Assembly: GCF_007743815.1 (NCBI RefSeq)
Contig: NZ_CP036265.1
Location: 1,852,323-1,916,322 of the forward strand
Direction: 5' to 3'
DNA: 64,000 nucleotides
Source: Alienimonas californiensis
Lineage (GTDB): Bacteria; Planctomycetota; Planctomycetia; Planctomycetales; Planctomycetaceae
The notes under the pieces are model-generated. The model was not told the DNA's origin and made no database searches. It worked only from the letters and a program-made list of their open reading frames with translations. Every line of letters starts with the position of its first letter. Within the stretch, counting starts at the first letter, position 1. Both the position numbers and the translations under genes were made by a program. Shown here in pieces: positions 51,301 through 60,599 of this stretch.

Positions 51301-52740
51301 TCATCCTTCCAAGTAGCGGATCCGTTTTTGCATGTCGACGTTCACGCTGGCGTAGCGGCGGCCGAGGTGGCCGGGTTGGAAGGTGTCGGACAGCCAGAAC
51401 TCCACGTCGTCGCGGCCGAGGGCCTCGGTGAAGATCGTCCGCAGGTAGTCGCGGCCGACCTTGGAGGGGCCGAACAGGCGGTCGTCGTAGAACTCCTGGG
51501 CGACGGTGCGGGCCCGGATGATGCCCCAGCGGTCCCGCAGGCGGCTGGAGGGCAGGCTGTCGTAGGTGAAGCCGTCGCGTTCGCTGAAGTTGATGATGCT
51601 GACCGCGTTCGTCTGCCCCTGGTGGAGCATGTCGACGGCGTGGCCGCCGGACTGCACGGCGTGGAAGCGGTCGAAGGCGACCGGCCGCCCGCCCCGCTGG
51701 GTGTGGCCGATTTTCCGGGTGAAGATGGCCCGCTCGGCTTTGTCGTGACGGTTGGAGCCGCGGAAGTAGTCGTCGCCCAGGCGGGCCACGAGCTGCCGCT
51801 TTAATTCCTCCGCGGCGCCCTGGAAGAGGACGTTGCCGCTGGGGTCCGTGCTGGCGGCCTTGGCGCCGAGCTGCTCGCCGCTGGCGTCCCGCACGCCCTC
51901 GCCGACGACCAGCACGACGTTTTTCTGCTGATCGTAGAGCCGCTTCACCTCGTGTTCGACGGCGTCCAGATCGATGGGCACCTCGGGGATGAGGATCATG
52001 TCCGGCTGGCCGTAGGCGCTGCCCAGGGCGATGAACCCGCTGTCTCGGCCCATCACCTCGACGATGGCGATGCGGCGGTGGCTCTCGGCGGTGGTGCGAA
52101 TCCGCTGGACGCCCTGCACCACGACCAGCACCGCGGTGGCGTAGCCGGGGGTGGCGATGTTCACCATCGTGTCCCGACTGACCGACAGCGGGCCTTTCCG
52201 CTTGATATACGTCGGGGCGGCGCCCGCGGCGTCCTGGTTCGGGTCGTCGTTGGAGGCGACGGGGTCCTGACGGAGCCAGTCGCTGGGTTCGCCGTCGTAG
52301 TTGAGGCCGAGGTCGTTATCGATCGTTTTGGGGGCGAGCACGCAGGGGAGGAACTCGCTGATCGGCTGCATGCCGTTGATCGTGCCGTCCCCGCCGACGC
52401 AGATCAGGGCTTCGATGCCCTCGTCGTCGGGGCGGGGGCCGGATTTGACGCGGAGGAGCCGGTCCACGGCGATGCGGCAGTCCTCGAAATTGTTCTCCCC
52501 GATATAATGGCGGCTGCTGCCGAGGATCGTGCCGCCGTTGTGCGGCTGCAGTTCCGGGATCGGTTGGAGCAGCGGATTGAGCCGCACGTGGGGTACGCGG
52601 GGATCCGTCATCCCGCTGAAGCCCTTCATGATGCCGGTGACGGCGATGCCCAGCTCGCTGGCCCGGCGGGTCACGCCGTAGAGGGTCGCGTTGAGGGCGG
52701 GCGTGTCGCCGCCGGCGGTGAGAACGCCGAGGTGCTTCAT
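51301..52740 (-). CDS. 6-phosphofructokinase, mixed-type active site
   Basis: A 479-residue PFK-A family enzyme for fructose 6-phosphate phosphorylation. It shows LTAGGDTPALNA, ALICVGGDGTINGM, PKTIDNDLG, a catalytic-site SRDTMVNIATPGYATAV and EVMGRDSGFIALG. Where E. coli has the G104/G124 pair, this reads GGDG (104 Gly, as in ATP enzymes) and PKTIDND (124 Lys, as in PPi enzymes). An insertion of about 45 residues (GEPSDWLRQDP through KRKG) precedes the catalytic loop. Longer than the bacterial form (320). Near glgC in the same direction. Confidence 0.93.
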   Translation of the reverse strand: MKHLGVLTAGGDTPALNATLYGVTRRASELGIAVTGIMKGFSGMTDPRVPHVRLNPLLQPIPELQPHNGGTILGSSRHYIGENNFEDCRIAVDRLLRVKSGPRPDDEGIEALICVGGDGTINGMQPISEFLPCVLAPKTIDNDLGLNYDGEPSDWLRQDPVASNDDPNQDAAGAAPTYIKRKGPLSVSRDTMVNIATPGYATAVLVVVQGVQRIRTTAESHRRIAIVEVMGRDSGFIALGSAYGQPDMILIPEVPIDLDAVEHEVKRLYDQQKNVVLVVGEGVRDASGEQLGAKAASTDPSGNVLFQGAAEELKRQLVARLGDDYFRGSNRHDKAERAIFTRKIGHTQRGGRPVAFDRFHAVQSGGHAVDMLHQGQTNAVSIINFSERDGFTYDSLPSSRLRDRWGIIRARTVAQEFYDDRLFGPSKVGRDYLRTIFTEALGRDDVEFWLSDTFQPGHLGRRYASVNVDMQKRIRYLEG

Positions 52741-52838
52741 CGGATCGTGCGGGAGCGAGAGGTACGGGGAACCGACGAGCGTGACGGGAGTCTAAATCTT
52801 CGTCCGCCCGGGCGCTCCCCCGGGGTCGCGGTTCGGAC

Positions 52839-53015
52839 TCCCCTCGCCCCCTTTTGGAGGAGAGGAGTCGGGGGTGAGGGGGCAGTGATTCCCGCACGCC
52901 GTTCATGGTCCGCCTCGCTCGCCCGCCGGTCGGCTTGCCACGGCATGAGCGGAGACGGGCGAACCGCTCGCCCACCCTCACCCCCGGCCCCTCTCCCTCA
53001 AGGGAGAGGGGAGCA
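52839..53015. repeat. R1 dispersed composite repeat, copy 4 (A-B)
   Basis: Module A (ccctcgcccccttttggagg, then gtcgggggtgagggggc), spacer and module B (ctctccctcaagggagag). It is in the gap between the phosphofructokinase start and the glgC stop, with opposite orientation to copy 3. Confidence 0.85.
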
Positions 53016-53025
53016 GAATGGCCCC

Positions 53026-54387
53026 TCAGGCGCTGGCGGTGGTGGCCTCGACGCCGCGTTTGGCGGAGTCGCTGTCCGGGGTCCAGCCGTCGGGCAGTTC
53101 GGTGTTCTTGGGCAGCACGAGGATGCCGTCCCGCAGCACGCCCCAGTTGTAGTCGGCGTCCTTGGCGTAGCGGGCGCCGGCGGCGGGGGCGGGGGGGGCG
53201 AAGTGGATGTTCCGGCCGATGCGGCAGTTCTTGTCGACGATCGACCCGTCGACGGTGCTGCCGTCGCCCACGCCGACCGGCGGGCGGCCGGCGGCGAAGT
53301 CGTCCTCGCGGTGCCCGGCCTCCTGATAGAAGTCCGCCCCCATCACCACGCTGTTGCGGATCGTCACGCCGTCGCCGATATAGGACCGCAACCCGATCAC
53401 GCTGTTTTCGATGGTGCAGTTCTTCCCGATGATGCAGCCGTCGGAGATCAGGCTGCCGGTGATCGTCCCCCCGCCGATCCGCGAGGAGGGCAGATAGCGG
53501 GACTGCGTATAAATCGGGGCGGCGGCGTCGGCGAAGTCGAAGGGCGGGTTCGGCCCGGCCAGCGCCAGGTTCGACTCGTAGAAGCTGCGGATCGTGCCGA
53601 TGTCCTCCCAGTAGCCGTCGAACAGGTGGGCCTGCACGTGCTTGGATTGAATCGCCCGGGGGAACACCTCCTTGCCGAAGTCCTCCGCGTCGTCGGCCTT
53701 TAAGAGTTCGACCAGCACGTCGCGGTCGAACAGATAGATGCCCATGCTGCCCAGGCAGTCGCGGCCGTTGGATTTGATGCCGTGGGCGTCCATCCAGGCG
53801 GGGTCGGTGCGGACGGCGTCGATCGCGGCGTCGGTCTGGGGTTTCTCCGTGAAGTCGGTCACGCGGCCGTCGTCGTTCAGCGTCATGATGCCGAACCCCC
53901 GGGCCTGCTGCCGGGTCACCGGCAGGGCGCCGATGGTCACGTCCGCCTTGGCCTTTTTATGGGTCGCCAGCATTTTGGCGTAATTCATCCGGTACAGCTG
54001 GTCGCCGGAGAGGATCAGCACGTGCTTGACGCCGTGCTGTTCGATATACCGCAGGTTCTTGCGGACGGCGTCCGCGGTGCCCTGGTACCAGTCGTGCTCC
54101 GCCTCGTCCTGCGATTGCTGGGCGGCGAGGATCTCCACGAAGCCCCCGCCGAAGCGGTCGAACTTATAACTCTCGCGGATGTGCCGGTGCAGCGACACGC
54201 TATTGAACTGGGTGAGCAGATAAATCTGCTCCAGCCCGCTGTTCAGGCAGTTGGAAATGGGGATGTCGATCAGCCGGAACTTCCCGGCCAGCGGCACGGC
54301 CGGCTTGCTGCGGAGTTCGGTCAGGGGAAACAGCCGCGTGCCTTTGCCGCCGCCGAGGATCAGACTGATGAGGGACGAACGGGCCAT
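53026..54387 (-). CDS. glgC: Glucose-1-phosphate adenylyltransferase
   Basis: A 453-residue ADP-glucose pyrophosphorylase, the committed step of bacterial glycogen synthesis. The nucleotidyl domain has [47 protein letters not shown] and [11 protein letters not shown], with FTEKP at the sugar site. The C-terminal left-handed beta-helix ([42 protein letters not shown]) supports tetramer formation and allostery. Phosphofructokinase is co-oriented downstream, so sugar storage and glycolysis genes are neighbours. ATG 54387. Confidence 0.96.
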   Translation of the reverse strand: MARSSLISLILGGGKGTRLFPLTELRSKPAVPLAGKFRLIDIPISNCLNSGLEQIYLLTQFNSVSLHRHIRESYKFDRFGGGFVEILAAQQSQDEAEHDWYQGTADAVRKNLRYIEQHGVKHVLILSGDQLYRMNYAKMLATHKKAKADVTIGALPVTRQQARGFGIMTLNDDGRVTDFTEKPQTDAAIDAVRTDPAWMDAHGIKSNGRDCLGSMGIYLFDRDVLVELLKADDAEDFGKEVFPRAIQSKHVQAHLFDGYWEDIGTIRSFYESNLALAGPNPPFDFADAAAPIYTQSRYLPSSRIGGGTITGSLISDGCIIGKNCTIENSVIGLRSYIGDGVTIRNSVVMGADFYQEAGHREDDFAAGRPPVGVGDGSTVDGSIVDKNCRIGRNIHFAPPAPAAGARYAKDADYNWGVLRDGILVLPKNTELPDGWTPDSDSAKRGVEATTASA

Positions 54388-54501
54388 CGCGGCGCTGCGT
54401 GGTGTGCGGAAAGTCGGTCGGGTGAGGTCGGGCAGGACCGTACCGATCCGCCGCCGCGGTTCCCACCGGGCGGGGGACGGGCGAATCCCCCAGACCGCCC
54501 C

Positions 54502-55518
54502 TCACCACAGCATTTCCGGCTCGATCAGCGGGAGATAATACTCCACCGCGTGATCGCTCAGGCGGCCGCCGAGGCCGTTGCGGCCGAGGAGGTTGGGGAT
54601 GGGGTCGTCGCCGTGGGTCAGGAACGTCCATTTGCCGACCGCCAAGTTCGTCTCGGCGGCGTTGGGGGCGCCCAGCAGGACGCAGGCGACGTGGGCGTTG
54701 GAGAGCCCCCGCCGTTGGCGGTTCGTCAGGATCGCGTGCAGTTGGGCGCCGCCCTGGGAGTGGGCGATCACGGTGATCGGCCGCGGCTCGTCCAGTTTCG
54801 AGCGAAGCTCCTTTTCAATCCCGACGTTTAGATCGGCCATGTTCAGCAGCGTTTCGCAGGCGTCGCCGACGCAGCCGTTCGTCTGGTTGTGCCAGACCAG
54901 CACCACCGCCCCGAGGCGGTCGGCCAGCGCCTGCCCGGTTTGCAGGGCGCGGTCCTCGTCGGTCATCGCCCCGTTGAGAAGGACGATCGGGGATCGCGTG
55001 TAGCGAATCGGGATCGGCCGGCCGTCGGCGTCCACCCCGGGCCGGACCGCGGTGAAGCCGCGTTCCCGCAGCGGCGTCGCCCAGTCGACCAGCATGTAGA
55101 GGTCGAGGACCTCGTTGCGGGTCAGCGCCCGCAGCGGGCTGTGCACGTCCGTCGGGTCCAGCCCGGCCCGCAGTTCGCGACGGGCCCGCTCCGGGTCGAT
55201 CGGCAGCGTGGCGAAGTACCGGACCGGCACGTCGGCCAGCCGTTCGACCCGGCGCAGCGCGCACTCCGCGTGCGTCTCCACCCGCTCAGCGGCCTGTTCG
55301 ATCTCGAGACGGGCCGGCTGGACGAAGCGGTCGTCGACGGCCCGGCCGCGATCGCGGATCTGTTCGACTGTTGCGGCGAGCGTCGCCTCGGCCTGCTCCA
55401 ACCCGTCGTCCGCCCGCACGGTCTCCGGCGCGACAGCGCCGACGAACAGCGCCACGGCGAACGTGGCCGCGACGCCGGTGCGGACGGGACGAGGCGGCCG
55501 CGAGCGTCGGCGATCCAT
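54502..55518 (-). CDS. Secreted alpha/beta-hydrolase-like (lipase/DUF676-type) protein
   Basis: A 338-residue exported protein with a signal peptide ending TVRADD. A coiled-coil-like acidic N-terminal region precedes a hydrolase core ([13 protein letters not shown]). The nucleophile elbow is [17 protein letters not shown] (GxSxG-like, HSQGG); possible acid is in [11 protein letters not shown] and base in [10 protein letters not shown]. It resembles DUF676/lipase-like esterases. Located divergent to the NTF2-like gene. Confidence 0.72.
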   Translation of the reverse strand: MDRRRSRPPRPVRTGVAATFAVALFVGAVAPETVRADDGLEQAEATLAATVEQIRDRGRAVDDRFVQPARLEIEQAAERVETHAECALRRVERLADVPVRYFATLPIDPERARRELRAGLDPTDVHSPLRALTRNEVLDLYMLVDWATPLRERGFTAVRPGVDADGRPIPIRYTRSPIVLLNGAMTDEDRALQTGQALADRLGAVVLVWHNQTNGCVGDACETLLNMADLNVGIEKELRSKLDEPRPITVIAHSQGGAQLHAILTNRQRRGLSNAHVACVLLGAPNAAETNLAVGKWTFLTHGDDPIPNLLGRNGLGGRLSDHAVEYYLPLIEPEMLW

Positions 55519-55617
55519 CGGGCCGGGGGCGTTGGGGGGAGCGGGGCGGGTTGCATCGTACCGGGGCGCAGGTCCAATCCGGAGACGCCGCTTTCACCCC
55601 GTGCCCGGATCGCCCCG

Positions 55618-56142
55618 ATGCTCGCCGTCCTGCCCCCGCTGCTGCTCGCCGGTTTGCTGGCCGCCCCGCCGACGGAACCCGCCGTTGATGTGTCGGCCGC
55701 CCGGACCGCCGCCGAACTCGACGCGTTCTGGGCCGAGGCCGCCCGCACGGTCCGCAATGGGGACGCCGCCGGCTACACAGCCCTCTACCACCCGGACGCC
55801 GTGTTCGTCAGCGACGTGAAGGGCACGGTCGCCCCGATCGCGGAGCAGTTGGAGAAGTGGAACCCCGGCTTCGAGGAGACGAAAGCCGGCGAAACGGTCG
55901 CGGAGGTGTCGTTTCGCTTCACCCAACGCCTGCACGGCCCCACGACCGCCCACGAGACGGGGCTGTTCCGATACGTCTCCCATGCTCCCGGGGCGACGGG
56001 CGAGCCGGCGTTCGTGCGGTTCGAGGCCCTGCTGGTCCGCGGCCCGGACGGCTGGCGGTGGGTGATGGAACGCCAGCTCGGGGTCGTCACGGAGCGGGAG
56101 TGGGAGGCGGCGAGGGCGGCCGCGGAGACCCTGCGTAGATGA
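55618..56142 (+). CDS. Secreted SnoaL/NTF2-like protein
   Basis: A 174-residue protein with a signal peptide (LLLAGLLAAPP) and an NTF2-like cone fold: ELDAFWAEAARTVRNGDAAGYTALYHPDAVFVSD, then SFRFTQRLHG, and RGPDGWRWVMERQLGV. Resembles DUF4440/SnoaL proteins, often without known activity. ATG 55618 is chosen over the long upstream frame, which overlaps the divergent gene. Confidence 0.8.
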   Translation: MLAVLPPLLLAGLLAAPPTEPAVDVSAARTAAELDAFWAEAARTVRNGDAAGYTALYHPDAVFVSDVKGTVAPIAEQLEKWNPGFEETKAGETVAEVSFRFTQRLHGPTTAHETGLFRYVSHAPGATGEPAFVRFEALLVRGPDGWRWVMERQLGVVTEREWEAARAAAETLRR

Positions 56143-56392
56143 GGTGAGAAACCGGTGGGCGGAAGCAGGAAGGCTGGGGCGATTTTTCGGGATTGACAGA
56201 GTGGGGCAGTTCCATCGGTTGCGATGAGGTTGCGGGGCACGTACCGTCCCCCGCTTCGCCGCCGGAGCGGCGTCCGCAAGTCCGACGGAAGTGCGACTCG
56301 CGGCCCGCCCCCCGGCATCTCCCAGGTACGCACATCCCGGTTCTCAAAGGCCGGAGCGCTTTCCGCGTACCTTCCCAAGACCCCGGAGAGAC

Positions 56393-56929
56393 ATGACGAT
56401 TCGCCCCCTCCTCGGTTCCGCCCTCGGCCTCGCCGCGGCTCTCGTCGCGGCCCCGATCGCCTCCGCCCAGTTGCCGCAAGGCGTTGTGCTGAACCCCGGC
56501 GAGCGCCTCGTGACGCCGCAGGCTCAGTCCACGGCTCGCATCCAGCAACCGGTCCGCGTTCAGCAGCCGACGCGCTACGCCGCCCCGCAGTACGGCATTC
56601 AACAGGCCGGCGGCATCCAGCAGGCCGGCGGCGTGCAGTACGCGGCCCCGAACCGCTACGTCACGCCGACTCAGTACTCGGCGCCGGCGCCGCAGCAGGG
56701 TTCAATGGTCGGCGGCAGCGATCAGGCCCGGGCCCAGCAGGAGGCGAACATGATGGCCTCCCGCGGCATCCGCGGGCACGTCGGCGGCACGATCGGCGCC
56801 TTCGAGGGCGTCGGCTGGTCCTCCGGCGGCACGCCCAACACCTGCACCCCGAGCCGTCCGATGCGGCTCACCGCCGACGCCATCGCCCGCGGCCCCGGCG
56901 GCGTGTACCGCGTCCGCGCCTGGCGCTGA
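56393..56929 (+). CDS. Secreted Gln-rich protein of unknown function
   Basis: A 178-residue exported protein with a signal peptide ending IASAQL. A Gln/Val/Pro-rich low-complexity region (QQPVRVQQPTRYAAPQ; GIQQAGGIQQAGG repeats) follows. The C-terminal third has a compact domain (QQEANMMASRGIRGHVGG, then GVGWSSGG and ADAIARGPGGVYRVRAWR). This domain looks conserved-like but I cannot name it. ATG 56393. Confidence 0.65.
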   Translation: MTIRPLLGSALGLAAALVAAPIASAQLPQGVVLNPGERLVTPQAQSTARIQQPVRVQQPTRYAAPQYGIQQAGGIQQAGGVQYAAPNRYVTPTQYSAPAPQQGSMVGGSDQARAQQEANMMASRGIRGHVGGTIGAFEGVGWSSGGTPNTCTPSRPMRLTADAIARGPGGVYRVRAWR

Positions 56930-56953
56930 GGAACCGGCAGGGCGTCGCCCTAC

Positions 56954-57132
56954 TTCCCCCCTCTCCCTTGAGGGAGAGGGGTCGGGGGTGAGGGTGGCGC
57001 ACGGTTCCTACGTCTCCGCTCTCTGCGGTGACGAACCCGGCGATGCACGAGCAGACGGACCGTCAGCGGCATGCGGGGGTCACTGCCCCCTCACCCCCGG
57101 CCCCTCTCCCCCAAAAGGGGGCGAGGGGGGAC
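56954..57132. repeat. R1 dispersed composite repeat, copy 5 (B-A)
   Basis: Same modules as the other R1 copies, with cctacgtctccgctctctgc in the spacer. It sits between the convergent ends of the Gln-rich gene and the BBP7 gene. Confidence 0.85.
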
Positions 57133-57160
57133 GCGTTGCCTGCGGAACCCACCACGCAAA

Positions 57161-57201
57161 CGCCCCGGCGGTCCCGCGAAACTCGCGGGACCGCCGGGGC
57201 G
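57161..57201 (-). terminator. 19-bp perfect hairpin terminating the BBP7 gene
   Basis: cgccccggcggtcccgcga (57161-57179) and its exact complement (57183-57201) enclose a three-base loop. On the minus strand it is followed by tttgcg, 29 bases past the BBP7 stop. Confidence 0.82.
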
Positions 57202-57229
57202 GCGTGCGTTCGGGCTCCGCCGCAGCGGC

Positions 57230-58750
57230 TTACCACTCCAGACCCAGCGTGAGGTTGAAGCCGGTGAAGCCGACGTTGCCCTCCGCCGAACCGGGGCTGC
57301 CCACGCCGCCCCAGACGTGGCCCTCGTAGGCCAACTGGGTGAAGAACAGCGTGTTGGGGTTCACCCAGGCGCTCCATTCGCCGCCGACCTGCAACTCGCC
57401 GGTCGGCACGAAGTCGTTGCGGGTGGAGGAGCCGGTGAGGACCTGGCCGCCCTGGCTGACGCGGGCGTCGGTTTCGTTCTCGCCGGCCAGCAGCGAGATG
57501 CGGCCGGCGCTGACGAAGGCGAAGCCGCTGTTGCCGATCGGGCGGCGGGCCTCGGCGAAGCCGGTCAGGCCGGCGCCGTGGAACGCCATGGAGCTGCTAG
57601 CCTCGCCGGCGTTCCGGCCGACCACCGTGGCGGAGTATTCCTGATCCAGCCGGGCGAACCGCAGGCCGCCGCCGGTGTTCAGCAGCCAGTTGCCGGCCCG
57701 CAGGCGGCGGGTGGCGTCGACGTCGAAGTTCGAGAACTGCACTTCGCTCTCCGTCATCAGCACGTTGCCGGCGCCGGCCGTCACCACGCCGGAGGGGGAG
57801 TTGGTGTCCAGGGCGAACAGCGCCGGGATCGCGGCGCTGGTCACGCCGGGGGCGGCGTTCACGGTCGTGCCGGCGAACTCCTGGCGGTCGGAATCCGCTT
57901 CCAGCCCGCTCCAGGTCACCCGCAAACCGACGGCGTCCGGGCGGATCAGCTCCGCATAGATGCGGGAGCCGGAGGCCAGATCGAAGTCGAAGTCCTGCCG
58001 CATGCTGGCGACGCCCTGGCCGGTGGGGGTGCGGGTGACCGCGGCGGTGGCGTCGCCCTGGTGGGGGCGGAGGAAGAGGAAGGCGTACCCGGCGCTGAGG
58101 CCGCAGGCCTGCTTGGCGGTGGCGTTCGTGTAGAACTTGCCGCACCGGCCGAACTTATTGCACACCACCGGCCCGCCGCAGGCCAGATCGCCCTCGCAGG
58201 TCGGGTCACAGGTGGCGGGCGTGCAGCCCGTGGTTCCGCAGGAGCCGCAGACGTCGTTGTACAGCCCGGCGCCGTAGCCGCCGCCGTACCCGCCGCTCAC
58301 GCCGGAGTCGTAGATCACCCGGCCGTAGGGGCTGCCGGCGTCGCAGCCGACGTCGCAAGCTCCGTCGCAGACGCTGTCGGAGACGATCGGGCCGGCGTAG
58401 GTGGGGTCGTCGAAGACGTACCCCCCGCCGCCGGGCGACGGGTATTGGGTGGATCGCATCACCGGATAGGACTCCGCGACCATCTCCCCGCCGGTCATGG
58501 GATAGCCCGCCCCGGGGCCGCCCATTACGGGACCGCCCATCGGGCCGCCGACGAAATCTCCGCCGGCGGAAGCGGTTCGGTACGCGGTGTGCATCTGAGG
58601 ATCGACGTGCCCGCCGCCCCCTGCACCGCCATCCAGCACGATCGCCTCCCCGGCGGGGACGGCGTACTGCTGGGCGAACGCGTGCGGAGCGGCGCAGAGG
58701 GCCGCCCCGGACAACAGGGCGGTCGTCAGCGAGCGGGCGACGGTGGGCAT
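57230..58750 (-). CDS. BBP7-family outer-membrane beta-barrel protein
   Basis: A 506-residue exported protein (ATG 58750, signal peptide HAFAQQ). The N-terminal part is Gly/Val-rich, then a cysteine-rich region (CDGACDVGCDAG; CGSCGTTGCTPATC; CNKFGRCGKFY) that could crosslink by disulfides. The C-terminal 270 residues are alternating beta-strands (RIYAELIRPDAVGLRVTWSGL through FTGFNLTLGLEW) and end in Trp, as outer-membrane barrels do. This fits the planctomycete BBP7 (DUF1551) family, known in Rhodopirellula. It may be a porin or surface protein; the Cys-rich linker may tie it to the cell-wall-like layer. Confidence 0.85.
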   Translation of the reverse strand: MPTVARSLTTALLSGAALCAAPHAFAQQYAVPAGEAIVLDGGAGGGGHVDPQMHTAYRTASAGGDFVGGPMGGPVMGGPGAGYPMTGGEMVAESYPVMRSTQYPSPGGGGYVFDDPTYAGPIVSDSVCDGACDVGCDAGSPYGRVIYDSGVSGGYGGGYGAGLYNDVCGSCGTTGCTPATCDPTCEGDLACGGPVVCNKFGRCGKFYTNATAKQACGLSAGYAFLFLRPHQGDATAAVTRTPTGQGVASMRQDFDFDLASGSRIYAELIRPDAVGLRVTWSGLEADSDRQEFAGTTVNAAPGVTSAAIPALFALDTNSPSGVVTAGAGNVLMTESEVQFSNFDVDATRRLRAGNWLLNTGGGLRFARLDQEYSATVVGRNAGEASSSMAFHGAGLTGFAEARRPIGNSGFAFVSAGRISLLAGENETDARVSQGGQVLTGSSTRNDFVPTGELQVGGEWSAWVNPNTLFFTQLAYEGHVWGGVGSPGSAEGNVGFTGFNLTLGLEW

Positions 58751-59173
58751 CGGAGCAGACTCCGGCCGGGAGGCGCGGCGGGCCGCGGACGATGCGGCGG
58801 GGACCCGGGGCTCGACCCCCGACCGTCCCGCTGCGAACAGCGGGAACGAATCGGGAACCGGGCGCGAATGGATCGCCGCGGCGAACGTCCGCGAGGCGTG
58901 CGGCCTCGGGCGTGAACGGATTGAAACAGGGTGCTTTGGAGAGCGGCAGGGGGTGTAGGTCCGCCGGTGCGCGGCCGTCAAGAACACTTCGCGCCCTGAT
59001 TTTGCGCACGCGAATCCGGTCCCTTTCGGGCCGCGGCGGGCCTTTGGCTCAAGGTTCGGTTCGCGGACGCAATCCCGGTTCGATGCGGGGGCGTCGCTGG
59101 GGATCGACCCGATGGAGGCCCGGCGGCGGGGGTTCATACTGGGCCGTCCGCCCCGCTTCGCCCCCGTCGTGTC
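58751..59173. other. 423-base divergent regulatory gap
   Basis: Lies between the BBP7 and CAP genes, which read away from it. It must hold promoters for both, but I see only a weak CATACT -10-like element (about 59135) before the CAP gene. No repeat-family member or open frame of interest is visible. Confidence 0.4.
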
Positions 59174-60118
59174 ATGCCGCTCGCTCCGACCGCCCCGCTG
59201 CTCGCCGCCCTGTTGACGCCGGGACTGCTATTTCAGGACGCCGTCGTCCCCCCCGCCGCCCCGCCGGCGCCCGCGGACGCCCCGGCTGAAACCACGGCGG
59301 AGCCGGCGGACGAGCACGGCACGATCAAACTCCCCCCCACCGGCGGGGAACGCCGCACCGCGGACCGGGCCGATCTGGAACAGGCGGAGAAAATTATCAT
59401 CGACCTCACCAACGAGTTCCGCAAGAAGAACGATTTAAAGCCCGTGACCCGCGACGAAACGCTCGCGGAGGCGGCGGAGAAGTTCGGGGCGTATCTCGCG
59501 CAGCAGGGCGTGTTCGGGCACCGGGCCGGCGGGACCAAGCCGTCGGAGCGGGTCACGGCGGCCGGCTACGACTACTGCACCGTGCGGGAGAACCTCGCCT
59601 ACCACTTCGACACCTTCGGCTTCAAAGCGGAGAAGCTGGCGAACGAATCCGTCACCGGCTGGATTAATTCCCCCGGCCACCGGGCCAACCTGCTCGCCGA
59701 GGACGTGACCGAGACCGGCGTCGGCGTGGTGCACGACGCGGAAAGCGGCCGGTATTTCTCCGTGCAGCTGTTCGCCCTGCCGGCGAGCGCCGCCGTGCAA
59801 TTCGAAGTCGAGAACCGCACCGGGGCGCCGCAGACGTATCGAGTGGGGGATCGAGAATATACGCTCCCCCCGCGCTACGTGCAGACGCATAAAAGCTGCT
59901 CCCCCGGCGCCGTGAAGGTCGTGTTGAACCCCGCCCCGCCGTCCGCCGCGACGGGGACCGAGGGCGAGAACGCCGACGCCGCGTCCGGGCCGACGTTGGA
60001 GTTGTCCTCCGGTCAGGTGTTAATCCTGCGGTCCGGCCCGGACGGCGGCGTGGACCCGGAGGTCTGGACTCCCCCGGCGGAGGAGACTGAGGAAACGAAC
60101 GGGACGACGCCCCGCTGA
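59174..60118 (+). CDS. Secreted CAP (SCP/PR-1) domain protein
   Basis: A 314-residue exported protein. The CAP domain (residues 70-215) shows LTNEFRKKNDLKPVTRDETLAEAAEKFG, GVFGHRAGG, ENLAYHFD and GWINSPGHRANLL with the paired His and Glu residues of the cavity. The C-terminal extension is acidic and Pro-rich. CAP proteins can bind lipids or act as proteases; role here unknown. ATG 59174. Confidence 0.88.
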   Translation: MPLAPTAPLLAALLTPGLLFQDAVVPPAAPPAPADAPAETTAEPADEHGTIKLPPTGGERRTADRADLEQAEKIIIDLTNEFRKKNDLKPVTRDETLAEAAEKFGAYLAQQGVFGHRAGGTKPSERVTAAGYDYCTVRENLAYHFDTFGFKAEKLANESVTGWINSPGHRANLLAEDVTETGVGVVHDAESGRYFSVQLFALPASAAVQFEVENRTGAPQTYRVGDREYTLPPRYVQTHKSCSPGAVKVVLNPAPPSAATGTEGENADAASGPTLELSSGQVLILRSGPDGGVDPEVWTPPAEETEETNGTTPR

Positions 60119-60127
60119 CGCGGTTTT

Positions 60128-60303
60128 TCTCCCCTCTCCCTCAGGGAGAGGGGCCGGGGGTGAGGGTGAGGCACGGTTCCTACGTCCCCGCTCTCTGCGG
60201 TGACGAACCGGTCGACGGGCGAGCAGGCGGACCGTGAACGGCGATCGGGCATCACTGCCCCCTCACCCCCGACCCCTCTCCCCCAAAAGGGGGCGAGGGG
60301 GGA
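60128..60303. repeat. R1 dispersed composite repeat, copy 6 (B-A)
   Basis: Nearly the same as copy 5, including the cacggttcctacgtccccg segment. It begins ten bases after the CAP stop. Confidence 0.85.
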
Positions 60304-60335
60304 CGCGAGAGCGGGAGTTTGAGCGTCGGTCGGCT

Positions 60336-60519
60336 CGCTCTTCCCCCCTCTCCCTCGAGGGAGAGGGGCCGGGGGTGAGGGTGAGGCGTGGTTCGCCGGT
60401 CCCCGCTCTTCGCAGTGACGCACCGGACGACGGACGAGCCGGCGGACGGTGAACAGGGTTCGGGAGTCGCCGCCCCCTCACCCCCGACCCCTCTCCCCCA
60501 AAGGGGGGCGAGGGGGGCA
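60336..60519. repeat. R1 dispersed composite repeat, copy 7 (B-A)
   Basis: Directly repeats copy 6 after a 32-base gap, so two full elements stand in tandem between convergent genes. Confidence 0.85.
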
Positions 60520-60550
60520 CAGGTCAGCCAAGCCTGAGATTGGTTCGCCT

Positions 60551-60593
60551 CGCTCTTCCCCCCTCTCCCCGAAAAGGGCGGCGAGGGGAGACG
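60551..60593. repeat. R1 partial copy (hairpin module only)
   Basis: cccccctctccccgaaaagg followed by gcggcgagggg, a truncated module close to the second sulfatase stop. Confidence 0.6.
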
Positions 60594-60599
60594 GAACCC

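Noticed and set aside
60128-60593. Possible CRISPR-like array from clustered R1 copies
   Set aside because: Copies are about 180 bp with conserved internal modules, and there are no short regular repeats with unique spacers or cas genes.
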